From CAZOKH01 sp964580315 (lineage in GTDB: Bacteria; Chloroflexota; Anaerolineae; Anaerolineales; Anaerolineaceae), in contig CAZOKH010000052.1 in assembly GCA_964580315.1 (NCBI GenBank), positions 1-26,600 of the forward strand: a DNA stretch of 26,600 nt, given 5' to 3'. Positions within the stretch are counted from its first letter, which is position 1. The number at the start of each line of letters is the position of its first letter. The notes under the pieces are model-generated. The model had not been told where the DNA came from. It saw nothing but the letters and a program-made list of their open reading frames with translations, and ran no database searches. Positions 12,559-22,139 of this stretch are shown here, piece by piece. Made by a program: the position numbers and the translations under genes.

Positions 12559-15342
12559 TTAGTGATTTATTACAATTGGAGATGTCACCAGGGTCAGGAA
12601 TTTTTCGACCACCTCAGGGTCGAAATGTTTTCCCGACTGCTCTTTCAAATAGTTCAAGATTGCGTCAACCGTCCACGCCGGGCGGTAAGGCCTGTCTGAC
12701 GATAATGCATCCCACACATCAATCAATGCGAAAATGCGTGCAGCGAGTGGAATTTCCTCTCCTTTTAATCTGCGCGGGTAACCCGAGCCATCCCAACGTT
12801 CATGGTGACAATATGGTATATCCAGGGCGGGCTGGAGATATGGGATACCTGCCAGCAGCCGGTAAGAATAAATGGGATGCTGCCGCATAATAATCCACTC
12901 TTCATCCGTCAACGGACCTGGTTTGAGCAAGATACTATCCGGGATACCCATCTTGCCAATATCATGCAGCAGCGCACCGCGCTCCATGTGCTTGAGAGTT
13001 TCTTCATCAATTCCAAAACTTCTTGCAAGTTCAACGGTTAGCTCAACCACACGCTGACTGTGACCGGCAGTTTCACGCTCGCACAATTCCAATGCGTTCG
13101 ACCACCCCTCCAGGGTTGCGTCATAGGCAAAAATCAGGTCTTGAGAAAGTTTCACCAGGGCATCTTCGGCAATTTTTTGGTCCTCAGCCAAACTCAGCAA
13201 AGCCCTGCGCGACTGTTCAGCTTCATGAAGCAGGCGTTGCAACTCCTCCTGGGCAGACTGCATGAGTTCGTCTGCCTGTTTACGCTCCGTGATATCCACC
13301 ATCACTGTCAGGAAACATAGTTCCCCTTTGGTCTCAATCGTCTCACCCGAAAACAGGCCATCCAAAAATTGTCCGTTTTTCGTTTTTACTTTCAGCTCAA
13401 CATTCTGAATTTTCCCATTGGCTGCAAGTTTATCCCTGACCGCATTTTGGACATCAGTTTGCGGGAACACCCCCAGCTCTTGAATGGTTTTTCCAATCAC
13501 ATCCTCACGCGAATAACCAAGTTTGCGAAGGAAAGCATTATTGACATCAATGAACTTGCGGTCATGGATCGTTGAGACTGCCATCAAGTTTGGATTGTTG
13601 CGGAAGAGGCTTTCAAAAATTTGCTGTGCTTCCAGTTCTGACGTCAGGTCTTTTGATATTCCAAACAGGCAATTCCTGCCGTTCCACCTTCCCTGCCAAA
13701 TGCGCGTCTCAACAGGAATTAAAGAGCCGTCTTTGGTTTGCAATGGCAAAGTACAGTTGGATCGTTCGCCGCGCAGCATAGCCTGGACAATTTCCACCGC
13801 TTCCTGTCGTTTTTCCACGGGATGCAAGTCTTGAATGGTCATTTGTAACAACTCATCCAGGCTGTATCCCAGCTTATCAAAAACCGCCTTGTTGCCAAAC
13901 AAAATGTTGCCCTGCTCATCGGCGACGGTGATGATATCGCCAATGGTTTCAAAGAACGTGCGGAAATTGGATTCGCTGTCCTGGATTTCCTTTTCAATTC
14001 TTCGCATCTCCGTGATATCGCGTGAGATTGCCAGCACCAGGTCAACCTTTCCGTAGCCGTCAAAAACCGGGGTTAGCCGCCAATCCAAAGTTAATGTTCC
14101 ATTCGCACTTTCCCATTCAAAAATTCTCTGAGTGGGTTGTGAAGTTTGGAAAACTTTTTGAATGTCCCCTTCCCAAACATCACTCAACTGCTTATCAAAA
14201 CCGGCTTCGCGGTGCGTTTTTCCAATGACGTCAGACTCTTGCAGACCTGAAACTGTCATTCCTGAAGGATTCATATAAACATGCCGGCATTCACGGTCAT
14301 ACAGCATGATGTAATCCTGGCTGCTTTCAGCCAGGCGTCGAAACCGGCTCTCGCTGGCTATGATCTTTTCTTCATCTTCTTTTTGTTTGGTTATGTCTAA
14401 CATACATCCGATCAAACGCTTATGACTGTTATTATCCGCATGAATCACTCCCCGCGTCAGTACCCAGCGGTAACTGCCATCGCGGTGGCGTAAACGGTAT
14501 TCAACCTCGTAGTCAGAAGATTTTTCTTGAACACAATCTTCAATTTTTTTTGTAACATGCTCCAAATCGTCTGGATGAATCCTGAGTTGCCATTCTTCCT
14601 GATCATCCAAAAAATCATCCGCCGAAAAACCTAAAATGTTTTTCCACTCTTTACTGCGCACAACTTTATCTGTCTGGAAATTCCGATCAAAAAAGCCGAT
14701 ATTGGAAGATGCGATCGCCAGGCGCAGTCTTTCTTCGTTTTCCTTCAATTTTTCGCCAATCAGTTCGCGCCGCAAACGGTCGCGAAGGATGATTCCGAGC
14801 AGAGCAGTGCTCACGGGGTATATGGTCAACACTGGCAAAGCAATGGCTGAAACAACACGCTGGGCAGTCTCCAACGGCATTGTGAACATTAACCCTAACA
14901 TCACAACGTGAATTACAAAACCAAATACGAGGAATCGTTGAAAAGTAAGTTTCTCCAGGGGTGTTTTGTTCAATCGATTCCACAATAATCCCAGGCTCCC
15001 GGTTACAAGGATGACACTAACCCCGGTAAATGCTGCAGCCCCTCCTTGAAAAATCCTGAATGCGCTGGTCACCGCCATGGCTGTCAGCGTCGGAATGGTT
15101 CCAAAAAATAAACCACTTATCCCCAGCAGCACCGAGCGGGTATCAAAAATAATACCGGGGGCAAATATCCAGGGAGTGGACATCAGTACAATCCCGATGC
15201 TGCCGAGAACGATGCCCATTACGATCTGCCGTAGAATTTGATCACTTTTGTGCCAGCGCACAATGGCAATGTCAAACAACAGCGCCACTGTTAACAAGAC
15301 GGCAGCATTTTCAACAAGCTCCAGAATAATTTGATTAATCAT
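12559..15342 (-). CDS. 5TM-PAS-HD-GYP c-di-GMP phosphodiesterase
   Basis: A 927-residue membrane protein. Residues 1-190 are a hydrophobic bundle resembling the 5TM receptor region of LytS/YhcK proteins, with the polar-edged segments near 60-110 typical of it. Four PAS/PAC units follow at about 205-325, 330-450, 455-570 and 575-690, then a coiled coil to about 745. The C-terminus is an HD-GYP domain: HDIGK with H793-D794, HHERWDGSGYP at 846-856, and a downstream LIDVWDALSSDRPYR segment. This family hydrolyses c-di-GMP to pGpG or GMP with a di- or tri-metal centre; all visible ligands are present. The start ATG overlaps the stop of the previous gene as ATGA, and GGGAG precedes it, so translation is probably coupled. 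It opposes the two GGDEF proteins of the same operon. Confidence 0.93.
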   Translation of the reverse strand: MINQIILELVENAAVLLTVALLFDIAIVRWHKSDQILRQIVMGIVLGSIGIVLMSTPWIFAPGIIFDTRSVLLGISGLFFGTIPTLTAMAVTSAFRIFQGGAAAFTGVSVILVTGSLGLLWNRLNKTPLEKLTFQRFLVFGFVIHVVMLGLMFTMPLETAQRVVSAIALPVLTIYPVSTALLGIILRDRLRRELIGEKLKENEERLRLAIASSNIGFFDRNFQTDKVVRSKEWKNILGFSADDFLDDQEEWQLRIHPDDLEHVTKKIEDCVQEKSSDYEVEYRLRHRDGSYRWVLTRGVIHADNNSHKRLIGCMLDITKQKEDEEKIIASESRFRRLAESSQDYIMLYDRECRHVYMNPSGMTVSGLQESDVIGKTHREAGFDKQLSDVWEGDIQKVFQTSQPTQRIFEWESANGTLTLDWRLTPVFDGYGKVDLVLAISRDITEMRRIEKEIQDSESNFRTFFETIGDIITVADEQGNILFGNKAVFDKLGYSLDELLQMTIQDLHPVEKRQEAVEIVQAMLRGERSNCTLPLQTKDGSLIPVETRIWQGRWNGRNCLFGISKDLTSELEAQQIFESLFRNNPNLMAVSTIHDRKFIDVNNAFLRKLGYSREDVIGKTIQELGVFPQTDVQNAVRDKLAANGKIQNVELKVKTKNGQFLDGLFSGETIETKGELCFLTVMVDITERKQADELMQSAQEELQRLLHEAEQSRRALLSLAEDQKIAEDALVKLSQDLIFAYDATLEGWSNALELCERETAGHSQRVVELTVELARSFGIDEETLKHMERGALLHDIGKMGIPDSILLKPGPLTDEEWIIMRQHPIYSYRLLAGIPYLQPALDIPYCHHERWDGSGYPRRLKGEEIPLAARIFALIDVWDALSSDRPYRPAWTVDAILNYLKEQSGKHFDPEVVEKFLTLVTSPIVINH

Positions 15343-17870
15343 TGCACCATCTCCCTGCCTTCCACGCTTTGATAGCGGTTCGGCTGTCCTGCCTGCTCAA
15401 GCAGATGGTTAACTTCACGTTTTAATTCAACAATCCGATTTTCACGCCCCAGCATAATGGTTTGCCAGCGGCGAAGTTCGTCGAGTTGTTCTTTTAATTT
15501 CTGCTGCGCCTGTTTTCGCTCGGTAATATTTTGAAAAAATGTCAAAAAATAGTCGCCGGAAGGTATATAAGTGGCGCTAACTTCCACATCAATCAGTCTG
15601 CCGTCTTTCCGCCGATGCCTGCTCTCGAACCGGTCTTGCCCCTGTGCAATAAGCTTCTGGATACGGATAGCTGTATCCTGCGGGGTTTCGATGACTTCGA
15701 TAGCACTAAGATCCATCTGCAAAAGTTCTTCTTTTGAATATCCAATCATTTGACAATAAGCATTATTTACCTCTAAAAATCGCCCTTTCCTGTCCATAAT
15801 TTGAAAACCATCCAGTGAGGTATTTATCAATGCCTTATATTGCTCCGCACTGGCAAGCAATTCCTCTTCAAACCGCTTCCGCTCCACGATCTTCCAGACC
15901 GAATCCATCAGCAGTGACAACTGCAGCATATCGATGTCGTCATAATTCTGATTTTTATTTGCCACCCCAACCACAGCCACAATCTCATGCCCCACCAGCA
16001 CCGGGATTGTAAGAAATTTCGACAGTTTTACATGCCCCTCCGGATATCCGTTTTTCAAAGGCGACGGCGACTGGTTATCGTTGTCAATGATCGGGCGGCG
16101 CTGCCGCACCGCCTCCCCCCAGATTCCAGTTTTATCCAACTGGTAAATCGTCTGCGGTTCAAGCACCTGGCACTCTTTCATCACGTCTTTCGACCAGGAA
16201 TTAAGCGTGAACTGCTCAGTGGCTTCGTCATACAGGTAGATATACCCGATCTTGCTGTCGGTCAGATTGATGGCTGCTTCCAGGGCAAAATCCAGCAAAT
16301 CCTGGGTATCTTTGGCGTCATATTGTGAAATTTCATAAATACTACGCAATCGGTTTTGAGTAATTGATTTTTCACGTTCAGCCTGTTTCCGCTCAGTCAC
16401 ATCACGCATGGTCGCCGCAACGCCAATTTTTTCACCCGACCCATCGCGCATTGGGTTCATGGTAATTTCAAAGTACTGCTCGGCTCCATTATTCTTCTGC
16501 AAGGTCACATCCAATGTTTCTATAGCACCCGATTGGATCACCTGATTTAATAAGTCTGTCCAGTCCTGAATACGATCTTTAGACGGCTGCAAATCCTGGT
16601 AGGTTTTTCCCAGCACGTCTTCATGGTTTAAACCTAACTGGCGGCACGTATTTGAATTGGCGTGCGTGAACCTGCCCTGCAAGTCGAAACTAAATATCAA
16701 GTCCTGGCTGGCTTCTTCAATCAATCGATAGCGTTCTTCGCTTTCTTGCAAAGCCAGTTCCATCCGCTTACGGTCGGTGATGATCTCGGTATAAACCACT
16801 ATCCCGCCAATTTCACCATCAGCCTCATACCAGGGACGGCATTCCCACCTGGACCAATCCACCGTTCCGTCTTCGTGGTAGTAAGGATCTTCATCTTCCT
16901 TACAGACCTCACCCCGTAAAACCCTTTGATGAACATCACGCCATTTTTGCGGTAGATTCGGGAAGACTTCGTAATGATGTTTGCCAATCACATTTTCTTC
17001 TTTTATGTTGTATTCATCCAGGTAACGCTGGCTGACATAAATGTAATTCAAATTCTTATCATGAATTGCCACACCGCTCTGGTTGTGCGCCAAAATATAA
17101 CTCAGCAATTCTTGAAAATGTTCCAGTTTCTGTTCGTTTTTCTTTCGTTCATCAATATCACGCACAATTCCTTGAATTTTTCCATCATGCAGCATTTTTG
17201 AATTGATTTCAGCATAGAACAATGTGCCGTCTTTCCGCACTAACCTTCGTTCAGATAGTATGGTCTCGCCGGCGACTAATTGATTCAAACGAAGTGGGTT
17301 GGCAGCCAGGTCTTCGGGAACCATAAAATCACGTTCATCGCGGCCAATAATTTCGTCCCGCGCAAACCCCAGCATGGAGCACCCCGCAGGATTCACGTCC
17401 AGGATAATTCCGTCCGAATCTGATACAAAAATTCCATCCGACGCCTGTTCAACCAGTGAGCGGTAGCGTTCTTCACTGCGTTTTAGCTGCAAGTCGAGCT
17501 GGTGGCGGTTTAAAGTCATCTCAATGGTGGCAATCAACTCGCGTTCAGGCACCGGCTTCACCAGGTAACCATAAGGCGCCGCAATTTTTGCCTGCTGCAG
17601 CAGCACATCCTGTGAATAACCTGTCAGGAACACGACAGGCACTTCGGTAACCGCCGCCAACTGTTCAGCGGCGGTTATCCCATTCATTTCACCGGCCAAC
17701 TCAATGTCCATTAATACGAGATCAGGTTGTAAATCTGCAACGGTTTGAAACACCCTCTCTCCAGTTGAGATCGTTTCCAACACATCATATCCCTGGCGGC
17801 TTAGAAAATCTTGCAGATGCATGGCAAGAATTGCGTCATCCTCAACAATTAAAATTTTATTTCTGGCCAT
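15339..17870 (-). CDS. REC-PAS-GAF-PAS response regulator without catalytic output
   Basis: An 843-residue protein. Residues 1-125 are a complete receiver: D11-D12, phospho-Asp D55 (LVLMD), T83 and K105. PAS domains follow at about 130-250, 255-380 and 385-505, a GAF domain at 515-670 (with GIWGEAVRQRRPIIDND) and a fourth PAS at 675-795. It ends in a coiled coil with the conserved tail ELRRWQTIMLGRENRIVELK, known from many PAS signalling proteins. No kinase, GGDEF or HD domain is present, so output must be by protein contact. The frame is open to 18143, but the start at 17870 is chosen: it begins the receiver and has AAGGA seven bases before it. It overlaps the stop of the upstream kinase by 14 bases, which points to that kinase as its phosphodonor. 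Its GAF resembles the one in that kinase. Confidence 0.92.
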   Translation of the reverse strand: MARNKILIVEDDAILAMHLQDFLSRQGYDVLETISTGERVFQTVADLQPDLVLMDIELAGEMNGITAAEQLAAVTEVPVVFLTGYSQDVLLQQAKIAAPYGYLVKPVPERELIATIEMTLNRHQLDLQLKRSEERYRSLVEQASDGIFVSDSDGIILDVNPAGCSMLGFARDEIIGRDERDFMVPEDLAANPLRLNQLVAGETILSERRLVRKDGTLFYAEINSKMLHDGKIQGIVRDIDERKKNEQKLEHFQELLSYILAHNQSGVAIHDKNLNYIYVSQRYLDEYNIKEENVIGKHHYEVFPNLPQKWRDVHQRVLRGEVCKEDEDPYYHEDGTVDWSRWECRPWYEADGEIGGIVVYTEIITDRKRMELALQESEERYRLIEEASQDLIFSFDLQGRFTHANSNTCRQLGLNHEDVLGKTYQDLQPSKDRIQDWTDLLNQVIQSGAIETLDVTLQKNNGAEQYFEITMNPMRDGSGEKIGVAATMRDVTERKQAEREKSITQNRLRSIYEISQYDAKDTQDLLDFALEAAINLTDSKIGYIYLYDEATEQFTLNSWSKDVMKECQVLEPQTIYQLDKTGIWGEAVRQRRPIIDNDNQSPSPLKNGYPEGHVKLSKFLTIPVLVGHEIVAVVGVANKNQNYDDIDMLQLSLLMDSVWKIVERKRFEEELLASAEQYKALINTSLDGFQIMDRKGRFLEVNNAYCQMIGYSKEELLQMDLSAIEVIETPQDTAIRIQKLIAQGQDRFESRHRRKDGRLIDVEVSATYIPSGDYFLTFFQNITERKQAQQKLKEQLDELRRWQTIMLGRENRIVELKREVNHLLEQAGQPNRYQSVEGREMVQ

Positions 17871-20800
17871 TTTCAATCCTTTGTCTTCTACCCGAGAAAT
17901 GAATAATAAATTGGGTGCCATTTGTTTGATTAAGTTCCATTTTCCCGCCCAATTGATGTTCACAAAGCATGCGCACCATACGCAAACCAAGTGTTTGTGT
18001 TTCTCGCCAGTCAAAGTCATCCGGAATACCAATGCCATTATCAGAAACCGATAAGACATAATGCCCGTTTTGATTTCGCATGGTAATGGAGATGGTACGG
18101 GGTTCAAGATCGGTCGAACTTTCACGCGCTGTGGGAAAGGCATGCTTTAAAGCATTGGTAAGCAGCTCATTCACAATCAATCCGCAGGGCACTGCCAGGT
18201 CAAGGCTCAGCTCAATATCCTGTGCATTGACTTGAATGTCGATATTTTCTACGGATTGGAAAGACTGGTGCAGATAAGGGATAAAAGAATTCAGATAGTT
18301 TTCAAACCCAATGAGAGAAAGATTGTCCGAGCGATAAAGTTGTTCATGCACAACCGCCATCGATTTTATCCGGTTGCCAAGTTCCATCATAACTTTGCTG
18401 ACAGCAGGGTCTTTAAGCGCGTGGCTTTCAATTTCAATTAAGCCCAGGATGGCAGCCAGGTTATTCTTCACACGATGGTGCACTTCACGTATCAGCACAG
18501 TTTTTTCATCTAGCGAGCTTTTTAGTTCGTTTTCAATTAACTTGCTTTCAGTAACATCTTGCAAAGTGCCAGAAAGTCGAACGACCACTCCATCACCATT
18601 CATCTCCGGGCTTCCCAGGCTATGCACAAAGCGCAGCGTTCCATCCGGGCGGATGATTCGATAAACCAGGTCAAATTTCTGCCCGGTGGTAATACTTTCG
18701 CTTAAATGATCGTAGACCACTTGAATATCTTCAGGATGGATTAATAATTTATACTCTTCAACACTTGGTGGTTGATCGGTTTCTCCCAGTCCAAAAATAT
18801 TAAAGGTTTCTTTCGTCCATTCAACTGCATTCTTTTCAAAATCCAACAGGTAACTGCCGACATGCGCTATCCTTTGGGATGCTTCTAGAATTCTTTCCTG
18901 TTTTTCCAGATTTTCTTGAGCCACATGTTTCTGGGTAACATCGCGGTAACTGGCGCGTTTGCCAAGGTAATCCCCAGAATCCCCATAAACAGAAGTGCAA
19001 ACATGTTCAACCCAACGGATGTGGTTATTTTTTGTAATCAGGCGAAAAGTAATGACTTGAGATTCATGATCAAAATGTCGTTTCTTAAAGTGGTCTTCTA
19101 CTGAAATCAGATCATCGGGATGAATAATTCGGATTAGCAAGTTTGGATCTTGAATAAACTCTTCAGCTGTATAACCCGTAATTCTATAACAGGAAGGAGA
19201 ACAGTATAGATAATGCCCCGAAGGATCAACCCAGGTTTCCCAGTCAGAGGTAAAATCGGCGACCGTTCGGTAGCGCTCTTCACTTTTGGCAAGTTGCTTT
19301 AATAACTCATCCTTTTCAGTTAGCGAACGTGCAAGCAACAAATTCGAGTAGTTCAAAGTGGAAATTACAGTTGCCAATTTGCTATAGAAACGCAAGATTG
19401 TTTCCACTTTTTCATGGCTCCAGCGCGGCACCTGGTCCAACGCCTCCAGGAATGCCTTCTCATCAAACCCATACAAGTGGGCTTGTTCACGGAAAAACAT
19501 TCTGTCAGGTATTTCGTCTTCAAAGAAGAATTGCCCCAGGAATATGTTCCCAAAGTGTTTCCCGCCCAGCACTATTGGCGTCGAAAAATCCCATAAATGG
19601 TTCTTGCATTTGTAACCAATAAAATTACCCGGTTTCACACCTTTCGTTAGCTCGATATCGCTCTCAATACAGTGCTTTAGAGTTACGGGATGCTGACGAA
19701 AGAAATTCGAGCAAATGGTTTGCCATCCTTTGGCAACCAGCACCCTGCCTTTCATGTCAATAATGCCTATACCTACGTGCGTCAGTTCATAAAAATCATC
19801 CATCAACGACTGCATGGTTTCATAGTCAAAAATATCTGCCAGTTCCAGGTCGCCGATATCTCCTTCCGGCCGGGTTATGGCAAACAATTGTTTTTGTGAT
19901 CGTATCTCACGATTTCTGAGCTTCTCTTCGGTCAGTTTACGCTCAGTAATATCACGTGAGATCCCTATGACAGAAACGGGCTTGCCGTCAATTCCGATAA
20001 CAGGAGATGTATTGGAAGTCTGCCATCTCCAATCACCGTTTTTGGCCCGAATACGAAACTCAACCCCGCTTTGTTTTTCAGCATTTGCAAAAGACTTTTG
20101 AATGGATTGCAAACAAATGGAGTAATCCTCCGGGTGAACAATATCCCTGAATGATTTTCCAATCAATTCTCCCGCATCCATTCCCAGCGAATCTTTTACA
20201 TTTGGAGAAATATAAGTCAGGATCCCATCCTGTGAAATCATGTAGGCTGTGTCATTGATATTTTCAACAAAAGAGCGAAAACGTTCCTCACTGGCGCGCA
20301 TCTGTTCATCCATGCGCTTTCGTTCGGCAATGTCCCATGCCAGGTCTGCAAACGAGGAAACCACTTCAACATCTTGCTGGTCATAATTGATTGCCTTGTT
20401 TCCAACTCCCAGGATAGCAACAATTTTCTCGCCGCGCATGACTGGCGCCACCAGTTCACGGATCACTTTGGCATGACCTGGAGGAACCCCTTTACGATGT
20501 TGTAAAGACAGATAATCATTATGAATCACCGCCCTGCGTTCGCGAACGCAATCCACCCATACTCCGGCTTGATCGACACTGTAATGCAAACCCTTACCAT
20601 TCATCTTGCAGTACCGATTTAGCGTGCTGCTTGACCACGCCTGCAGTGAGATAGTCTGCTGATCATCTTCCAAAAAATGATAAAAACCGATTTCACTACC
20701 AGTCAACGCACAAATGGTATCGAGTGTTTCTTGCAGCACTTCATCTAATGTGCTGGTGAGGGCAAATTGCATAAGATGAAGGCGCGCTTCTCGGACTGTT

Positions 20801-21564
20801 TCCGCCAATTTCTGAGCAGTAATATCAGACAACAAGGCAAACGAGCCGAGAAAATTTCCCTTTTCGTCCACATCAGCCGTTGCAGAAACAATTGTCCACA
20901 AAACGGCGCCATTTTTCTTCCTGAAGCGGCGCTCATAAGAATCCGGTTCTCCAGTGTGCCGCAATTTCATTCTCTGCTCATGATCCTCCAGATCTTCGGA
21001 GAACATGAAGTATTCCATCGGTTTACCCATCATCTCTTCGGCAGAATATCCCAACATATTGGCTATTTTGGAGTTGGCATAATTTATGGTATGGTTTTTA
21101 TCCATGCTCCAGATACCTTCATTAGCCGTTTCAACCATCTGGCAGTATCGTTCTTGTGCCAGCCGAAGGGCTTCGCGGGTTTCCCGGTGACCGGTTATGT
21201 CGCGCAAAATACCCAGAATCAAATGATCAGCCAGCCGTCTTCCCTGAACTTCAGCGATAAAATCGCTGCCATCTTTGCGGACTAACCTTCTTTCTTTAAC
21301 CAGTGTATGATCATCCGGAACTTCCAGAAATTTCAATGGGTCCTGTCGGAGATCCTGTGGGGAAATCAGGTTCTGGATATACAAACCTAAAATTTCTTCA
21401 TGTGCATATTGAAACAATTCGCACCCCCGCCGGTTTACTTCGACAATCCTGCCCGAATCATCCACAAAGAAAACACCATCTGCAGACGGATCAAACAACC
21501 CTCTATACATACTTATCAGAGAGTCACTTGAGCTTGGAGTGTGGTTATTGTCTGGAGGATTCAT
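17857..21564 (-). CDS. PAS/GAF/PocR hybrid-sensor histidine kinase (HisKA_2)
   Basis: A 1235-residue soluble kinase. Domain order: PAS 15-130, PAS 135-255, GAF 260-420 (with GVWVDCVRERRAVIHND), PAS 425-550, a PocR ligand-binding domain at about 565-745 (DIFDYETMQSLMDDFY, then SNFFRQHPVTLKHC and IFLGQFFFEDEIPD), and PAS domains at 770-890 and 895-1015. HisKA_2 follows, with HHRVKNNL at 1029-1036. The HATPase has the N box NELLTNALKHAFP, then SDNGIGIP and TLGLRMVRMLCEHQLGG. PocR domains are known to sense small molecules such as hydrocarbon derivatives; the CxxxD and related cysteines here may matter. No membrane segment is seen. It sits 29 bases after cheW and overlaps the receiver gene downstream, its likely target. 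GGAAAG lies ten bases before the ATG. Confidence 0.93.
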   Translation of the reverse strand: MNPPDNNHTPSSSDSLISMYRGLFDPSADGVFFVDDSGRIVEVNRRGCELFQYAHEEILGLYIQNLISPQDLRQDPLKFLEVPDDHTLVKERRLVRKDGSDFIAEVQGRRLADHLILGILRDITGHRETREALRLAQERYCQMVETANEGIWSMDKNHTINYANSKIANMLGYSAEEMMGKPMEYFMFSEDLEDHEQRMKLRHTGEPDSYERRFRKKNGAVLWTIVSATADVDEKGNFLGSFALLSDITAQKLAETVREARLHLMQFALTSTLDEVLQETLDTICALTGSEIGFYHFLEDDQQTISLQAWSSSTLNRYCKMNGKGLHYSVDQAGVWVDCVRERRAVIHNDYLSLQHRKGVPPGHAKVIRELVAPVMRGEKIVAILGVGNKAINYDQQDVEVVSSFADLAWDIAERKRMDEQMRASEERFRSFVENINDTAYMISQDGILTYISPNVKDSLGMDAGELIGKSFRDIVHPEDYSICLQSIQKSFANAEKQSGVEFRIRAKNGDWRWQTSNTSPVIGIDGKPVSVIGISRDITERKLTEEKLRNREIRSQKQLFAITRPEGDIGDLELADIFDYETMQSLMDDFYELTHVGIGIIDMKGRVLVAKGWQTICSNFFRQHPVTLKHCIESDIELTKGVKPGNFIGYKCKNHLWDFSTPIVLGGKHFGNIFLGQFFFEDEIPDRMFFREQAHLYGFDEKAFLEALDQVPRWSHEKVETILRFYSKLATVISTLNYSNLLLARSLTEKDELLKQLAKSEERYRTVADFTSDWETWVDPSGHYLYCSPSCYRITGYTAEEFIQDPNLLIRIIHPDDLISVEDHFKKRHFDHESQVITFRLITKNNHIRWVEHVCTSVYGDSGDYLGKRASYRDVTQKHVAQENLEKQERILEASQRIAHVGSYLLDFEKNAVEWTKETFNIFGLGETDQPPSVEEYKLLIHPEDIQVVYDHLSESITTGQKFDLVYRIIRPDGTLRFVHSLGSPEMNGDGVVVRLSGTLQDVTESKLIENELKSSLDEKTVLIREVHHRVKNNLAAILGLIEIESHALKDPAVSKVMMELGNRIKSMAVVHEQLYRSDNLSLIGFENYLNSFIPYLHQSFQSVENIDIQVNAQDIELSLDLAVPCGLIVNELLTNALKHAFPTARESSTDLEPRTISITMRNQNGHYVLSVSDNGIGIPDDFDWRETQTLGLRMVRMLCEHQLGGKMELNQTNGTQFIIHFSGRRQRIENGQK

Positions 21565-21593
21565 GGCACAATTCTTTCCGGAAAGGATGTTTT

Positions 21594-22037
21594 TTATATT
21601 ATTTCACTAGCTTGCATTGACACCGCCAGAACAGATTCCAGGTTTAGCAGGACGATCAATTTATCTTCCAACTTTGCTATTCCTTCAATAAATTCCGTAT
21701 TCACAGTAGTGGTAATGGAAGGAACTGCTTCAATCACAGCATCCGGCACACTAACCACTTCCTCTACACTATCCACCATCATCCCAATTTTGTTTTGAGC
21801 ATGGTTGATAATCACAATTCGGGAATGGATTGTGCTTGGGGTTGGCAACAGCCCCAGGCGTAAGCGTAAGTCCATTACCGGTAAAATTCGTCCGCGTAAA
21901 CTAATGACACCACACAGCGAGGCAGGCATTTGCGGCAGCCGGGTAATCTCTTGAATTTTAATGATGCTTTCAACAGTGTTAATCTCAACGCCAAACAATT
22001 CTTCCGCCAATCCAAATACAACGAGTTGGTGCTCCAT
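21594..22037 (-). CDS. cheW: CheW chemotaxis adaptor
   Basis: A 147-residue single CheW/SH3-like domain: LVVFGLAEELFGVEI at the start, then ITRLPQMPASLCGVISLRGRILPVMDLRLRLGL, VDSVEEVVSVPD and IAKLEDKLIVLLNLE. CheW links methyl-accepting proteins to the kinase CheA in receptor arrays. The frame is open to 22106, but the start at 22037 is chosen because AGGAAAGG lies six bases upstream and the family begins here. The gene follows the MCP by 102 bases and precedes the HisKA_2 kinase by 29. No cheA is visible in the window, so either a distant CheA or an unusual kinase partner must be used. Confidence 0.94.
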   Translation of the reverse strand: MEHQLVVFGLAEELFGVEINTVESIIKIQEITRLPQMPASLCGVISLRGRILPVMDLRLRLGLLPTPSTIHSRIVIINHAQNKIGMMVDSVEEVVSVPDAVIEAVPSITTTVNTEFIEGIAKLEDKLIVLLNLESVLAVSMQASEII

Positions 22038-22064
22038 ATTGTACCTTTCCTGTAAAAACGATTG

Positions 22065-22107
22065 TGTGACTGCCCTGTTACCTTGCCGATAACATGAGGC
22101 AGTCACA
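22065..22107 (-). promoter_or_regulatory. Stem-loop between mcp and cheW
   Basis: TGTGACTGCC (22065-22074) is perfectly inverted at 22098-22107, and inside it TGTTA (22076-22080) pairs with TAACA (22090-22094), a stem of about 15 pairs. Read on the minus strand, a TTTTT run follows a few bases later, then the cheW Shine-Dalgarno sequence. It may be a partial terminator or RNA-processing element that sets the MCP:CheW ratio. Confidence 0.6.
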
Positions 22108-22139
22108 GAATCCTTATGCTAGAAGATCAGACCGTCAAA

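Noticed and set aside
17871..18143. 91-residue N-terminal extension of the REC-PAS protein
   Set aside because: It lies wholly inside the kinase's HATPase coding region in another frame, and the receiver begins at 17870 behind an AAGGA site.
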